Assembly: GCA_036272915.1 (NCBI GenBank)
Contig: DATAXV010000097.1
Coordinates: 1-64,000, forward strand
DNA: 64,000 bases
Source: DATAXV01 sp036272915
GTDB taxonomy: Bacteria; Chloroflexota; Dormibacteria; Dormibacterales; Dormibacteraceae
Direction: 5' to 3'
In this document: piece by piece, positions 1 through 8,934 of the stretch
How the letters are laid out: each line of letters begins with the position of its first letter
Numbering within the stretch: the stretch's first letter is position 1
Notes under the pieces: model-generated
Told to the model about the DNA's origin: nothing
The model's database searches: none
Seen by the model: only the letters and a program-made list of their open reading frames with translations
Position numbers and translations under genes: made by a program

Positions 1-513
1 GGGGCTGCTCAGGTAGGCGTCGTATTTGCCTCGCCACCACCCGCCGACGAAGGTAACGGCATCATCAGGGCTCAGGGCTCTCGGTATGGAGCGCCAGTCG
101 ACGGCGTCCAGGCGACGCAGCGTCTGCCCCAGCTCATGCAGCAGCCCAGCCTGGGCGGCCGATTCGAGTTGCCGTAGGGGCATATCGGGAACCGCCGTAG
201 TCACATGGAAGACCTCGCCGAGGTCAGGGAACTGGTCGCCCGTCCAGCACACCTCGAGTACGGGAAAACCGTGGGCACGCAGCGCAGGCAGGGAACGGCT
301 CTCCCGCCAGACTGGCGCCGGCTCGTCGGGGAAGGCGAGCTTCAAGGCGTACCTTTCGCCCCCTGACTCAACGACGAAGACGTCCGCTTCGTCGCTGGGC
401 ACCCAGGCAAGATCGTTGGGGGCGGTGCCCAAGACGCGGGCGAGGACCGTCTCCGCCCGGCGCAGATCGGGAGATCGGTCACGCGGGCGCGGCATGGCCT
501 CAACCGTAGCCAT
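1..513 (-). CDS. APH-fold phosphotransferase, C-terminus cut by window edge
   Basis: Open reading frame of 171 codons running off the left edge without a stop. The start is the ATG at 513; a second in-frame ATG lies at 495. The N-terminal part resembles the N-lobe of aminoglycoside/choline kinase-like proteins: a beta-strand segment VFVVESGGERYALKLAF contains the presumed ATP-binding lysine (ALK), followed by an ESRSLPALRAHGFPVLEV stretch like the helix C region and hinge strand. The catalytic loop (HxDxxxxN) would lie beyond the window, so the fold call rests on the N-lobe only. The substrate is unknown. The gene is convergent with nothing visible and ends upstream of the MFS gene on the same strand, 80 bp away. 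Confidence 0.55.
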   Translation of the reverse strand, partial: MATVEAMPRPRDRSPDLRRAETVLARVLGTAPNDLAWVPSDEADVFVVESGGERYALKLAFPDEPAPVWRESRSLPALRAHGFPVLEVCWTGDQFPDLGEVFHVTTAVPDMPLRQLESAAQAGLLHELGQTLRRLDAVDWRSIPRALSPDDAVTFVGGWWRGKYDAYLSSP

Positions 514-594
514 CGACACCCCCCAGCACGATGCCTGGGCACTGCTCTGCACGGGATGTCCGAATTGCCGTCCGGACATCCCGTGGGCCGAGGG

Positions 595-1974
595 CTACTC
601 CGAGATCTCCTCCAGCGCTCTGCCCTTGGTCTCCTCGCCGAGGAGCGCGATGGCGACGACCGCGACCAGTGCCACCGCCCCGACCAGGCCGTAGGCGGCG
701 GCCACGCCGGAACCGGCCAGCAGCAGCGGGATCACGGCCGGGCCGACGATCCCCGATACGAGCCGACCGAAGCCCTCGGTGGCGTTGGTGCCGGTCGCCC
801 TGACGCGGGTCGGATAGCTCTCGGTGGTGTAGACCTTGACCGCCGGATCGACGCTGATGCCGAAGAACGACATCACGCAGGCGAGAAGGACGATCAGCAC
901 CGCGCCGCCGGCGACGCCGCCCAGGAAGGCGAAGAGGAAGCAGGCGACGGCGGCGATCAGGGTGAAGCTGATGATTACCGGCTTCCGCCCCCAGCGCTCG
1001 ATCACCCAGGACTCGAACAGCTTCCCGGGGATCGACACGCCGACGATGATCGCGGTGAAGGCGAACGCCGAGGTCAGCGTGAAGCCCAGCTTGAGCACCA
1101 CCGTGGGCATGAAGACCTGGATCGAATAGAAGATGAAGAAGGTCCCGCCGAAGAGGATCCAGAGCATCAGCGAGCGCCTGGCGTAGGTCCGGTTCAGCAG
1201 CGTCCCCAGCGGGACCGAGCCCCGGCTCTGGACCACGGGCAGGGGCGGGCCCACCGCGGGCAGCGGACCGTTGCTCCGCTCGACGCTGCGCTCGATGTCG
1301 GCGACGATCGCCTCCGCCTGCTCCGGCCGGGCCTTGACCTCGTGCCAGCGCGGCGACTCCGGGATCCACCTCCAGGCGAGCAGCGCGAAGACGATGGGCA
1401 GCCCGCCGAGCAGGAACATGGTCCGCCAGCCGCTGCTGGTGGTGGTCGGGATCAGCCAGATGGCGAGCAGCGGGGAGATGAAGTAGCCGATCGAGAGGAA
1501 GGCGTCGGCCATCCCCGTGAAGCGGCCCCGGATGCGCCCGGGCAGGAACTCGGCGCCGATCGCGTAGGGAAGCGGGAACACCGCGCCCATGCCCAGTCCG
1601 GCGAGGAGCCGGAGCAGGAAGATCGGGACCATGCCGGAGACGAAGCCGGTGGCGAAGGTGAGGACGGCGTAGACGATGGTCCCGGCGATGAGGACGCGCT
1701 TGCGCCCGATCCGGTCGGCGATGTAGCCGGCGGGCAGGATGCCGACGACGATGCCGATGGTCGAGGCGACGGCGACCAGGCTCTTGTCGCCGGCCGTGAA
1801 GTGGTACGTCGCCGAGAGCGAGGGCAGGACGTTGCCGATCAGCCCGATGTCGTACGACTCGACGAGCCAGGCCAGGAAGAGCAGGCCCACGGTCCGGAAA
1901 TGCCAGACGGACGTGGGAAGACGATCGAGCCGCTCGGCGCTGTGGACGCCGAGGCTCGGCTGTTGCACGGACAC
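595..1974 (-). CDS. MFS transporter of the sugar/aromatic-acid type
   Basis: Protein of 459 aa with about 12 hydrophobic segments, the expected size for a major facilitator. Signature motifs are visible: DRIGRKRVLI in the loop between helices 2 and 3, PESPRW after helix 6 (the sugar-porter signature) and an RVRATGTNATEGFGR loop in the C-terminal half. The start is a GTG that overlaps the TAG stop of the upstream molybdopterin oxidoreductase gene (TAGTG), so the two genes are translationally coupled; a longer frame reaching 2232 lies inside that gene and is not used. The role is inner-membrane uptake or efflux of a small organic solute, possibly the substrate or product of the oxidoreductase. 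The substrate cannot be read from the sequence. Confidence 0.85.
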   Translation of the reverse strand: MSVQQPSLGVHSAERLDRLPTSVWHFRTVGLLFLAWLVESYDIGLIGNVLPSLSATYHFTAGDKSLVAVASTIGIVVGILPAGYIADRIGRKRVLIAGTIVYAVLTFATGFVSGMVPIFLLRLLAGLGMGAVFPLPYAIGAEFLPGRIRGRFTGMADAFLSIGYFISPLLAIWLIPTTTSSGWRTMFLLGGLPIVFALLAWRWIPESPRWHEVKARPEQAEAIVADIERSVERSNGPLPAVGPPLPVVQSRGSVPLGTLLNRTYARRSLMLWILFGGTFFIFYSIQVFMPTVVLKLGFTLTSAFAFTAIIVGVSIPGKLFESWVIERWGRKPVIISFTLIAAVACFLFAFLGGVAGGAVLIVLLACVMSFFGISVDPAVKVYTTESYPTRVRATGTNATEGFGRLVSGIVGPAVIPLLLAGSGVAAAYGLVGAVALVAVVAIALLGEETKGRALEEISE

Positions 1975-4013
1975 TAGACAGCCTCCACCTGAACGCGTGC
2001 CTCGTACGACGCCGATCCGGCGGGGAAGGCCTTGGCGGCCGCGTCGGTGACGGTCCGGGCACCACTTGAGAGCCGGTTCAGGCCCTCGTAGCCGTCGTGC
2101 ATCCACACCACCCCGGGCGGGACCCGGTCGGTGACCTGGGCCACGGCGATCATGTCGCCGCGGTCGTTGTGGATGCGGATCCGGGCGCCGTCCACCACGC
2201 CTCTTGCGGCGGCGTCCTCGAGGTTGAGCCACAGCCGCGGCTCGGGGTCGATCCTGGCCAAGGAGGGTAGCGCCCGCCCATGGTCGTAGAAGGAATGGAA
2301 GTGGGTCAGGGTGCGGCCGTAGGTCAGCACCAGCGGGAACCGCCGGGCCGCGAGCGCCCGGACGTGATTCTCGACGGGCGGCTCGTAGACGGGCAGCGAG
2401 GGCAGGCCGAGCTCCACAGCCCTCTCCGAGACGAACTCGAGCCTCCCCGACGGGGTGTCGAACTCAAGATCCGGGTGAGCCACCGGGGACACCCGAAGGG
2501 GCACGTTCCCCGACCCCTCCCGAAGCTCGGCGATGGTCACGTGACCGGTGGCGTCGTGGTCGAGGATGCGGTCGAGGGCGGACTCGGCCGAGCCGCCGGG
2601 CAGCAGTTCGGGCAGGCCCAGGCGCCCGCCCAGCTGGTCGAGCAGCCACCAGAGGGGACGGCTCTCGCCGCGCGGCGCCAGCATCCGGTCCATCAGGTGG
2701 ACGTTGGTGTTGGTGACCTTGCAGCCGGTCTCCTCCAGCCAGGAGGTGCCGGGCAGGGAGAGGTGGGCGAAGCCCTCCGTCGTCTCGTTGGGGAAGAGGT
2801 CGAAGGAGGCGACCATCCGCATCCGCGACAGCGCCCGCTCGACTCGCCTGCTGCTGGCGAACCCCGAAACGAAGTTGGATCCGGGCAGGAGGATGACCTC
2901 GATCCGGCCCCGCTCCAGCTCGTCCAGGATCGACTCCATCTCGCTGACCATCGAGGTCGAGGCGGGCTGGGGCACACCGATCGAGCCCAGGCCCATCCCG
3001 TGCGGCGAGGCGCCGTGGCGGGGCCCCATGCCGGCGCCCGGCCGGCCGACGGCGCCGGTCAGCCCGAGGAGGCTGGAGATGGCGCGTGCGGCGTGCCAGG
3101 AGTTGCCGCTCTTGTGCATCGAGCTGCCCCCGGCCAGGATCATCGACCGGGGCGTGGAGGCCAGGCGCCGGGCGAGAGCGATGATGCGCTCGGCGGGGAC
3201 GCCCGTCTCGCCCTCGGCCCAGGCCGGAGTCAGAGGGTGGACGTGCCGGCGGAACTCCTCGAAGCCGGCCGTGTGGCGCTCGACGAAGTCCCTGTCGTGA
3301 AGGCCCTCCTCGACGATGACGTGGGCCATGGCCAGGGCCAGCGCGGCGTCGGTGCCGGGGCGGACCAGGATGCCTTCGGTGGCGACGCCGAAGGCCTCGT
3401 TGACCCGGACGTCGATGGCGACCACATGGGCACCGCGGCGCCGAGCGGCGGCGAGGTGCGGCCCGGTCAGCGGCTGGCTGGCCAGGTTGGCACCCCAGAG
3501 CAGGACCAGGTCGGCGTTGTCGGCCAGGTCCTCGCCGGTGTGGACCTCGGTCACGCCGGTCAGCCAGAAGCCGAGGCCGCCGAGGCCCCAGCAGACGATC
3601 GATGGATGCCACCACTGGGCGCCCAGCTGGTAGGTGAAGCGGCGGGCGATCTGGCCCCCCAGCGTGCTGATGAACACGCCGTGCCCGGGCCAGACGGCGG
3701 TGGCCCCGGGACCGGCCTCGCGGATCGCTCCCGCCAGGCGGTCCAGCGCCACGTCCCAGGAGACCGGGCTCCAGGGCCGGCCCGGCGCCTCCCTCCCCAT
3801 CGGGGTGAGGATGCGCCGGGGGTTGTCCACGATCTCGCCGGCCGCCCTGCCCCGCGGGCAGAGGAAGCCATGGCTCTCGGGGTTGTCCCGGTCCCCGCGG
3901 ACCCGGACCACCCGGTCCCCCTCCAGCTCGACGAGCATGCCGCACTGCGTGGGCATGCAGTTCATCGGACACATGGTCCTGACCGTCTGCCGCGCCGGCA
4001 CCTCCGCCGTCAT
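1974..4013 (-). CDS. Molybdopterin-dependent oxidoreductase (DMSO reductase family)
   Basis: Protein of 679 aa. The N-terminus carries four cysteines for a [4Fe-4S] cluster at residues 15, 19, 24 and 52 (CPMNCMPTQC then FLCPRG), the arrangement C-x3-C-x4-C-x27-C seen in one branch of the DMSO reductase family. The molybdopterin domain follows, with WGANLASQP and PGTDAALALAMAHVI segments, and a C-terminal dinucleotide-binding domain with HNDRGDM. No twin-arginine signal is visible, so a cytoplasmic location is likely. It probably carries out a two-electron oxidation, reduction or hydroxyl transfer on an unidentified substrate. It is the first gene of a coupled pair with the downstream MFS transporter. 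Electron-transfer partner subunits are not encoded nearby. Confidence 0.85.
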   Translation of the reverse strand: MTAEVPARQTVRTMCPMNCMPTQCGMLVELEGDRVVRVRGDRDNPESHGFLCPRGRAAGEIVDNPRRILTPMGREAPGRPWSPVSWDVALDRLAGAIREAGPGATAVWPGHGVFISTLGGQIARRFTYQLGAQWWHPSIVCWGLGGLGFWLTGVTEVHTGEDLADNADLVLLWGANLASQPLTGPHLAAARRRGAHVVAIDVRVNEAFGVATEGILVRPGTDAALALAMAHVIVEEGLHDRDFVERHTAGFEEFRRHVHPLTPAWAEGETGVPAERIIALARRLASTPRSMILAGGSSMHKSGNSWHAARAISSLLGLTGAVGRPGAGMGPRHGASPHGMGLGSIGVPQPASTSMVSEMESILDELERGRIEVILLPGSNFVSGFASSRRVERALSRMRMVASFDLFPNETTEGFAHLSLPGTSWLEETGCKVTNTNVHLMDRMLAPRGESRPLWWLLDQLGGRLGLPELLPGGSAESALDRILDHDATGHVTIAELREGSGNVPLRVSPVAHPDLEFDTPSGRLEFVSERAVELGLPSLPVYEPPVENHVRALAARRFPLVLTYGRTLTHFHSFYDHGRALPSLARIDPEPRLWLNLEDAAARGVVDGARIRIHNDRGDMIAVAQVTDRVPPGVVWMHDGYEGLNRLSSGARTVTDAAAKAFPAGSASYEARVQVEAV

Positions 4014-4089
4014 CGCTGTCCCTTATACCCTCCCGGCCGAAACCGTCTTCCCAGAACCGGGTAAGAAGACGGCCAGGTCTCCTCGGCCA

Positions 4090-4992
4090 TCATCGTATGC
4101 GCGCCGGCGCCGCGGCCGAGCCCACCGACACCTCGACGACGCTGTTCCGGAGCCGGCCCAGGCCCTCGATGCTGATCACGACCTCATCGCCGGGCCGGGC
4201 GGTGTAGTCCGGCTCGGGCACGATCGAGGTGCCGGTCATCAGCCAGGCACCGAGGGGGAGGGTGAGCGCCGAGTGGAGCACCCCGGTGACCTCGTCGGGG
4301 CGGCGGACCATGTCGTCGAGCGACGCCGTGCCCTCGAAGACGGCCTCGCCGCGGCGCCGGATCTCGAGCCGCATCTCCTTCCCCGCCGGCTCGTACTCCC
4401 AGGCCAGCACCGCGATCGGGCCGATCGCGCAGCTGCGGTCGTAGACCTTGGCCTGGGGCAGGTAGAGCGGGTTCTCGCCCTCGATGCTCCGCGAGCTCAT
4501 GTCGTTCCCGCAGGAGTAGGCGACGACCTCGCCGCGGCGGTTGCTCAGCACCACCAGCTCCGGCTCGGGCACGTCCCAGCTGGAGTCGGAGCGCACGCCG
4601 ACCTCCCCGCCGGGGCCGACCACCCTCCAACCGCTGGCCTTGAAGAAGAGCTCGGGGCGGGCCGCCTCGTAGACGAGGTCGTAGAAGTCGCCGCCCTGCG
4701 AGGACTCCTCACGGCGCGCCTCCCTCGACCGCCGGTAGGTGACGCCGGCCGCCCACACCTCCTGGCCCTCGACCGGGGCGAGCAGGTCCAGGCCGGACGG
4801 ATCGACCTCCTCGCCCACCTCCTCCAGCTCAACCCGGATACGGTCGAGGGGCCGCTCGAGCAGCGCGTCGAGGGAGGTCCCCAGGCGGCGGAGGCGTCCG
4901 TCACGCCAGAGCAGGAGCGCGACCACGCCCTGGGCATCACGGGCTCGGACGAGCGCGGGGAGATCGGGCAGGTCGGTGCTGTCGATGGGCAT
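4090..4992 (-). CDS. Fumarylacetoacetate hydrolase family protein, sugar-acid dehydratase type
   Basis: Protein of 300 aa from the ATG at 4992; a longer frame to 5055 would run into the leader of the divergent LysM gene. The C-terminal FAH domain shows GNDMSSRSIEGENPLYLPQA and KVYDRSCAIGP, wording typical of the 2-keto-3-deoxy-D-arabinonate dehydratase branch rather than true fumarylacetoacetase. The metal-binding ExE region is in PEPELVV. The expected reaction is dehydration or cleavage of a 2-keto-3-deoxy sugar acid, which fits the KDG kinase and KDPG aldolase genes 4-6 kb away. The branch assignment comes from remembered family motifs and was not tested by alignment. Confidence 0.75.
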   Translation of the reverse strand: MPIDSTDLPDLPALVRARDAQGVVALLLWRDGRLRRLGTSLDALLERPLDRIRVELEEVGEEVDPSGLDLLAPVEGQEVWAAGVTYRRSREARREESSQGGDFYDLVYEAARPELFFKASGWRVVGPGGEVGVRSDSSWDVPEPELVVLSNRRGEVVAYSCGNDMSSRSIEGENPLYLPQAKVYDRSCAIGPIAVLAWEYEPAGKEMRLEIRRRGEAVFEGTASLDDMVRRPDEVTGVLHSALTLPLGAWLMTGTSIVPEPDYTARPGDEVVISIEGLGRLRNSVVEVSVGSAAAPARIR

Positions 4993-5006
4993 ACCCCGAT
5001 TCTCGC

Positions 5007-5114
5007 CGAGAGCACGTTCTGAGGCACATGTGCTAGGCTCCGCAACCGGTAGCAAGCCGGTGGACCCTGGGGAACGGGTCCGCCATACAGAAGAACGGGG
5101 GGTAGCGTTCTTTG
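5007..5114 (+). promoter_or_regulatory. Structured 5' leader with three hairpins before the LysM-CHAP gene
   Basis: Three stem-loops lie in a row: 5045-5061 (ACCGG/CCGGT, 7-nt loop), 5062-5081 (GGACCC/GGGTCC, 8-nt loop) and 5091-5112 (AAGAACG/CGTTCTT, 8-nt loop). The third places the G-rich putative ribosome-binding site in its loop and pairs the first base of the presumed TTG start, so folding could control translation. A ten-base palindrome GCACATGTGC lies just upstream near 5022-5031. Leaders of cell-wall hydrolase genes often carry c-di-AMP riboswitches, but I cannot match this element to that or any other consensus. Confidence 0.4.
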
Positions 5115-6077
5115 TTACGGCTCGCGCGGCTAGTGACGCATGCCGTGGTGATCGTCATCGCCGTGGCTCTCGTGTCCTATTCCGCGATCAGCAAGAATTC
5201 GAATATCACCCTGGGCCTGGACCAGTCCAGCGCAGCCGGGGCCTCGTACCTGCAGGGCGGTCAGGTGGGCAACGTCGAACTCGGCGGCAGCGCCACCATC
5301 GTCAAGCCGGTCGAGATACCGACATCGGCTCCGGCGCCGCACACAGCGAGCACGTACACCGTGGCCGGTGACGACGACCTCGCGTCGATCGCGCGCAAGA
5401 ACCACGTCACGGCCGAGGACATCCGCTGGTCGAACCCGTCGCTCCTGACCGAGACGACGCTGGTCCAGACCGGAGAGAAGCTGCTCCTGCCCCCGATCGC
5501 GGGCGTCGTCATCACCGTCAAGCACGGGGACACGCTCGACAGCCTCGCCCAGACCTGGCACGTCAGCCCTCAGGACATCGTCGACTTCAACTACATCCGC
5601 GACCCGTCGACCGACATCATCTCGGGGATGTCCTTGGTCATCCCGAACGCGCAGGGCCCCAACCTGCCCTCGGTCGACGACCTGCCTCCGCCCACCACCT
5701 TCAGCGCCTCCGGCTTCGTCAAGATCGGCGGGCCGATCGGCAGTGAGCTGGTCAACCACTTCCCGCTGGGCGAGTGCACCTACTACGCCGCCTCGCGCGT
5801 CTATATACCGTGGATGGGCAACGCCTGGCAGTGGTTCGGCAACGCGCAGGCGGCGGGCTGGTCGACCGGCCAGCTGCCCCGGGTCGGCGCCCTCATGGTG
5901 ACCTGGGAGAGCGAGGTCTACGGACACGTGGCCTACGTCGAGCAGGTCTACTCGAACGGGTCCTTCCTGGTCTCGGAGATGAACTACTACGCGTGGGACG
6001 TGGTCGACGAGCGGCTGATCCAGCCGGGCGGCGTCCCCCTCATCGGGTTCATCTACCCGACCTCTCCTGCCCAGTAG
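5112..6077 (+). CDS. Secreted peptidoglycan hydrolase: two LysM domains plus CHAP
   Basis: Protein of 321 aa. An N-terminal hydrophobic segment (about residues 8-24) serves as signal anchor. LysM domains occupy about 81-128 and 133-179 (motifs YTVAGDDDLASIA and ITVKHGDTLDSLA), and a CHAP amidase/endopeptidase domain covers about 205-318 with Cys222 (GECTYYAA), His272 (GHVAYVEQV) and the acidic/Asn pair at EMN (289-291). It would bind glycan strands and cut peptide crosslinks outside the membrane during growth or division. The start is a TTG preceded by a G-run; the next in-frame candidate is the GTG at 5133, which has no ribosome-binding site. The structured leader suggests post-transcriptional control. 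Confidence 0.88.
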   Translation: MLRLARLVTHAVVIVIAVALVSYSAISKNSNITLGLDQSSAAGASYLQGGQVGNVELGGSATIVKPVEIPTSAPAPHTASTYTVAGDDDLASIARKNHVTAEDIRWSNPSLLTETTLVQTGEKLLLPPIAGVVITVKHGDTLDSLAQTWHVSPQDIVDFNYIRDPSTDIISGMSLVIPNAQGPNLPSVDDLPPPTTFSASGFVKIGGPIGSELVNHFPLGECTYYAASRVYIPWMGNAWQWFGNAQAAGWSTGQLPRVGALMVTWESEVYGHVAYVEQVYSNGSFLVSEMNYYAWDVVDERLIQPGGVPLIGFIYPTSPAQ

Positions 6078-6125
6078 AAACTAGGGACTCCCACTCTTTT
6101 TCCAAGCCCGCTAGGATTAGCGTGA

Positions 6126-7385
6126 GTGGCGGTCATCGAAGTACCGGCGTATTCCCAAGCTCTGTCGTCGTTCACCAATGACGAGCTTCGACGATATGCT
6201 GACGTGGCCGTCAGCCGGTGCCTCGACCTCCGACCCGGCGAGCTGCTGGTCCTGGAGTTCGAGCCCGAGCACCGCCCGCTCGCCGTGGCCCTGGCCGAGG
6301 CGGGCTTCCGTCACGGTCTCCGCGTCTCCTTCCGCATCCGCGACCCGCTGATCACGCGAGCCGAGCTGCAGTACGCGCCGGAGCCGGCGCTGGGGGTGAC
6401 CGAGCCGTGGACCAGGGACGTCCAGCTGGCCCGCTGCGAAGAGGGTGCCGCCCAGATCTGCATCAAGGGCGAGGAGATTCCCGGGGTCTTCGAGGGCTGT
6501 GACCCCGCGCGTGTCAGGCAGCGCGCCCAGCGCGCGCTGCAGGCGATCGGACTGCTCTACGAGCGCGTGCGCGAGGGCAGGGACGCCTTCACCATCGTCA
6601 GCTATCCGACGCTGGCCTGGTCGCGCCTGGTGTACCCCGACCTCGACACCGAGGCCGCGCAGCGGGCGCTCGCCGACGACCTGCTCCGCTTCTGCCGGAT
6701 CGGGGCCGACGACGGGCCCGACGCCCTCGAGCGCCACATCGCCACGCTGCGGCGCCGGGCCGAGGTGGCCAATCGCCTGAACCTGCGGCAGCTCCACTAC
6801 CGGGGGCCGGGCACCGACCTCCATGTGGGCCTGACCGACGACACCCTGTGGCGGACCGCCGAGATGCGCAACGCCTACGGCCGGACCATGTTCCGCAACC
6901 TGCCCAGCGAGGAGATCTTCACCGCCCCGGCGGCGTCGGCCACCGAGGGGGTGGTGCGCTGCACGGCGCCGGTCGTGGCCAACGGCCTGGTCGTCGAGGA
7001 CGTCCGCCTGGAGTTCCGCCAGGGCCGGATGGTCCGCCTCGACGCCCGGACCGACGTCCAGCGGGACACCTTCCTGGCCCGGCTCGACGTGGACGAGGGC
7101 AGCCGCCGCCTCGGCGAGGTGGCGCTGGTCGACCGCTCAAGCCGGATCGGTCAGGCGGGTCGCGTCTACTGGAACACCCTGCTCGACGAGAACCGCACCT
7201 GCCACCTGGGCGTGGGCCTCGGCTTCCCCGACTGCCGCGAGCGGGGCGGGGAGTCGGCCGACCTCAACCACTCCCGCGCCCACTTCGACCTGATGATCGG
7301 CTCCCCCGACGTCGAGGTGACGGGCGTGACCGCCGACGGCCGCAGCATCGCCGTCATCCGCGACGGCGAGTGGCTGCCGGGCTGA
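6126..7385 (+). CDS. Aminopeptidase, M29 family
   Basis: Protein of 419 aa from a GTG start preceded by AGGA. All metal-ligand motifs of the M29 dinuclear aminopeptidases (AmpS/AmpT type) are present: NLPSEEIF (Glu263), RLGEVALVD (Glu331), TCHLGVGLG (His360) and SRAHFDLMIGS (His386 and Asp388). It should remove N-terminal residues from peptides in the cytoplasm, with Co, Zn or Mg at the active site. It follows the cell-wall hydrolase by 48 bp on the same strand and could be cotranscribed with it, which would suit recycling of wall peptides, though that link is inference. Confidence 0.88.
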   Translation: MAVIEVPAYSQALSSFTNDELRRYADVAVSRCLDLRPGELLVLEFEPEHRPLAVALAEAGFRHGLRVSFRIRDPLITRAELQYAPEPALGVTEPWTRDVQLARCEEGAAQICIKGEEIPGVFEGCDPARVRQRAQRALQAIGLLYERVREGRDAFTIVSYPTLAWSRLVYPDLDTEAAQRALADDLLRFCRIGADDGPDALERHIATLRRRAEVANRLNLRQLHYRGPGTDLHVGLTDDTLWRTAEMRNAYGRTMFRNLPSEEIFTAPAASATEGVVRCTAPVVANGLVVEDVRLEFRQGRMVRLDARTDVQRDTFLARLDVDEGSRRLGEVALVDRSSRIGQAGRVYWNTLLDENRTCHLGVGLGFPDCRERGGESADLNHSRAHFDLMIGSPDVEVTGVTADGRSIAVIRDGEWLPG

Positions 7386-7391
7386 GCCCGG

Positions 7392-8216
7392 TCAGCCCAG
7401 CCCCAGCGCCTGCGCCGCCCGCTCCGGCAGGTTCGGGTTGGCCGGCGCCCCCGGATGGTCGGCGAAGACCATGATCAGCAGGTCGATCCCGGTCTTGCGG
7501 TAGGCGTCGCCGATGTCGGCGATCTCCTCGTCGGTCGCACCATAGGGAATCCCGATCCCGAGCGAGGTGGTGACCTCGGGCCTCTTCGCCGCCTCCAGCT
7601 CACGCCGGAAGGCATCCAGCACCTCGCGGCACCAGGCGGGGTCGGCGCCGCCCCAGGCCAGGTTCCAGCCGGCGGCCTCCCGCGCGGCCAGCTTCAGCAT
7701 CCGGGGTCCCTTGCCCGCGATCCAGAGCGGTGGGGGAGGCGCGGACTGGAACACCGACGCGTCCTGGAGGCGCTGATAGCGGTCCTCGCGGTCGACGCGC
7801 TCCCCGGCGAGCAGCGGCTTCAACGCCGCCACCTGCTCCTCGAGGCGGGAGACCAGATGGTCGAAGGGGATGCTGAAGGCGTCGAACTCCGGCTTGTGCC
7901 AGCCGGCACCGAGCCCGAGGATGTAGCGGCCGCCGCTGGCGTCGGCGAGGGCGGTGGCCTCACGGGCCAGCTGCCAGACGGGCCGGAAGGGCGCGCCCAG
8001 AACCAGCGTGCCCAGGCCGATGCGGCTGGTGTTGGCGGCGGCGTGGGCGAGCTGGATCAGCGGGTCGTGGGCGGCGTTCCGGCCGTTCCCGTTGTCGATG
8101 AAAAGGTGATCGGCGATCCACGCGGACACGTAGCCCAGATCCTCCAGGCGGACGATGTCGGCGGTGACGTCGTCGATCGGACGGCCGTTGGTGGGGAGAT
8201 AGCAGGCGAAGTCCAC
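7392..8216 (-). CDS. LLM-class F420-dependent oxidoreductase
   Basis: Protein of 274 aa, a typical length for the luciferase-like monooxygenase/F420 subgroup. It begins MDFACYLPTNGRPID and shows the characteristic AWIADHLF, LGTLVLGAPFRPVWQLA and GRYILGLGAGWHKPEF segments of the TIM-barrel fold; IAGKGPRMLKLAA is the usual late barrel motif. These enzymes transfer hydride between coenzyme F420 (less often FMN) and a small substrate, which here is unknown. The gene is convergent with the aminopeptidase (6 bp between stops) and stands 60 bp downstream of the sugar-phosphate operon on the same strand. F420 use supports an actinobacterial or Chloroflexota-like host. Confidence 0.85.
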   Translation of the reverse strand: MDFACYLPTNGRPIDDVTADIVRLEDLGYVSAWIADHLFIDNGNGRNAAHDPLIQLAHAAANTSRIGLGTLVLGAPFRPVWQLAREATALADASGGRYILGLGAGWHKPEFDAFSIPFDHLVSRLEEQVAALKPLLAGERVDREDRYQRLQDASVFQSAPPPPLWIAGKGPRMLKLAAREAAGWNLAWGGADPAWCREVLDAFRRELEAAKRPEVTTSLGIGIPYGATDEEIADIGDAYRKTGIDLLIMVFADHPGAPANPNLPERAAQALGLG

Positions 8217-8276
8217 CTGAACACGCTAATGGGTCGGCCCTCGCCACCGCAACGGCGGGATCCCGAGCGACACCCC

Positions 8277-8924
8277 TCAGCCGATGGTGAGGATCAGGCC
8301 GTCCCCGGTAGTGACCACGTCGATCCCGGTCAGATCGCCGACGCGGGCGGCCAGGCGCGCCTCGACCGGCCTCGCCCCGACGGCGATCGCGGTCATGCCC
8401 GCCGCTCGAACCGCCTCCAGCCCCGCCGCCGAGTCCTCGAAGGCCACGCACCGGCCGGCGACCACGCCGAGGAGCTCGGCACCGCGCAGGAAGCCCTCCG
8501 GGGCCGGCTTGCCCTCGACCACCTGCTCGGCCGTGACCAGGAACTCCGGCATCGGGATGCCGGCGGCACGGATCCGGGCCGCGGCCAGGGCCATGGTGCC
8601 CGAGGTCACGATCGCCCATCGTGCCGGTTCGAGGCGGGCGAGGAGCTCTCTGGCACCGGCGATGGGCACGACGCCGTCGGTGTCCTCGATCTCCCAGGCC
8701 AGCATCCGCTGGTTGTCGGCGAGGTTGCGCTCGGAGGGGCGGCCGGGAAGGAGTTGAGCCATCACCTCATGGCCGCGCCGCCCGTAGACGGTGTGCCGGA
8801 AGCCCTCGTGATCGAGGCCGACCTCATCCGCCCACCGAGCCCACATCCGATCGACGACGGCGTCCGAGTCGACCAGGGTCCCGTCGAGATCGAAGAGGAG
8901 GGCGCCCGCCTCGATCCGGATCAC
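8277..8924 (-). CDS. HAD-superfamily sugar-phosphate phosphatase
   Basis: Protein of 215 aa with the four HAD motifs: DLDGTLVDSD (nucleophile Asp and acid/base Asp), IVTSGT (motif II), VVEGKPAPEGF (motif III lysine) and VAFEDSAAGLEA (motif IV). The helical cap between motifs I and II places it with the subfamily I phosphoglycolate/2-deoxyglucose-6-phosphate-type phosphatases. It stands ten bases downstream of the KDG kinase gene in the same direction, so a role in detoxifying or recycling a sugar phosphate from that pathway is likely. The exact substrate is not determinable. Confidence 0.85.
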   Translation of the reverse strand: MIRIEAGALLFDLDGTLVDSDAVVDRMWARWADEVGLDHEGFRHTVYGRRGHEVMAQLLPGRPSERNLADNQRMLAWEIEDTDGVVPIAGARELLARLEPARWAIVTSGTMALAAARIRAAGIPMPEFLVTAEQVVEGKPAPEGFLRGAELLGVVAGRCVAFEDSAAGLEAVRAAGMTAIAVGARPVEARLAARVGDLTGIDVVTTGDGLILTIG

Positions 8925-8934
8925 GGCCGCCCGC

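Noticed and set aside
5007..5114. Cobalamin or c-di-GMP riboswitch in the LysM leader
   Set aside because: A few words resemble a B12 box, but the GCCACTG core is absent and the c-di-GMP consensus is not met; only a generic structured leader can be claimed.
6081..6125. T-rich stretch after the LysM-CHAP gene as a terminator
   Set aside because: There is a TTTTT run, but the only preceding repeat (GGGACTCCC) is too short to form a stable hairpin.
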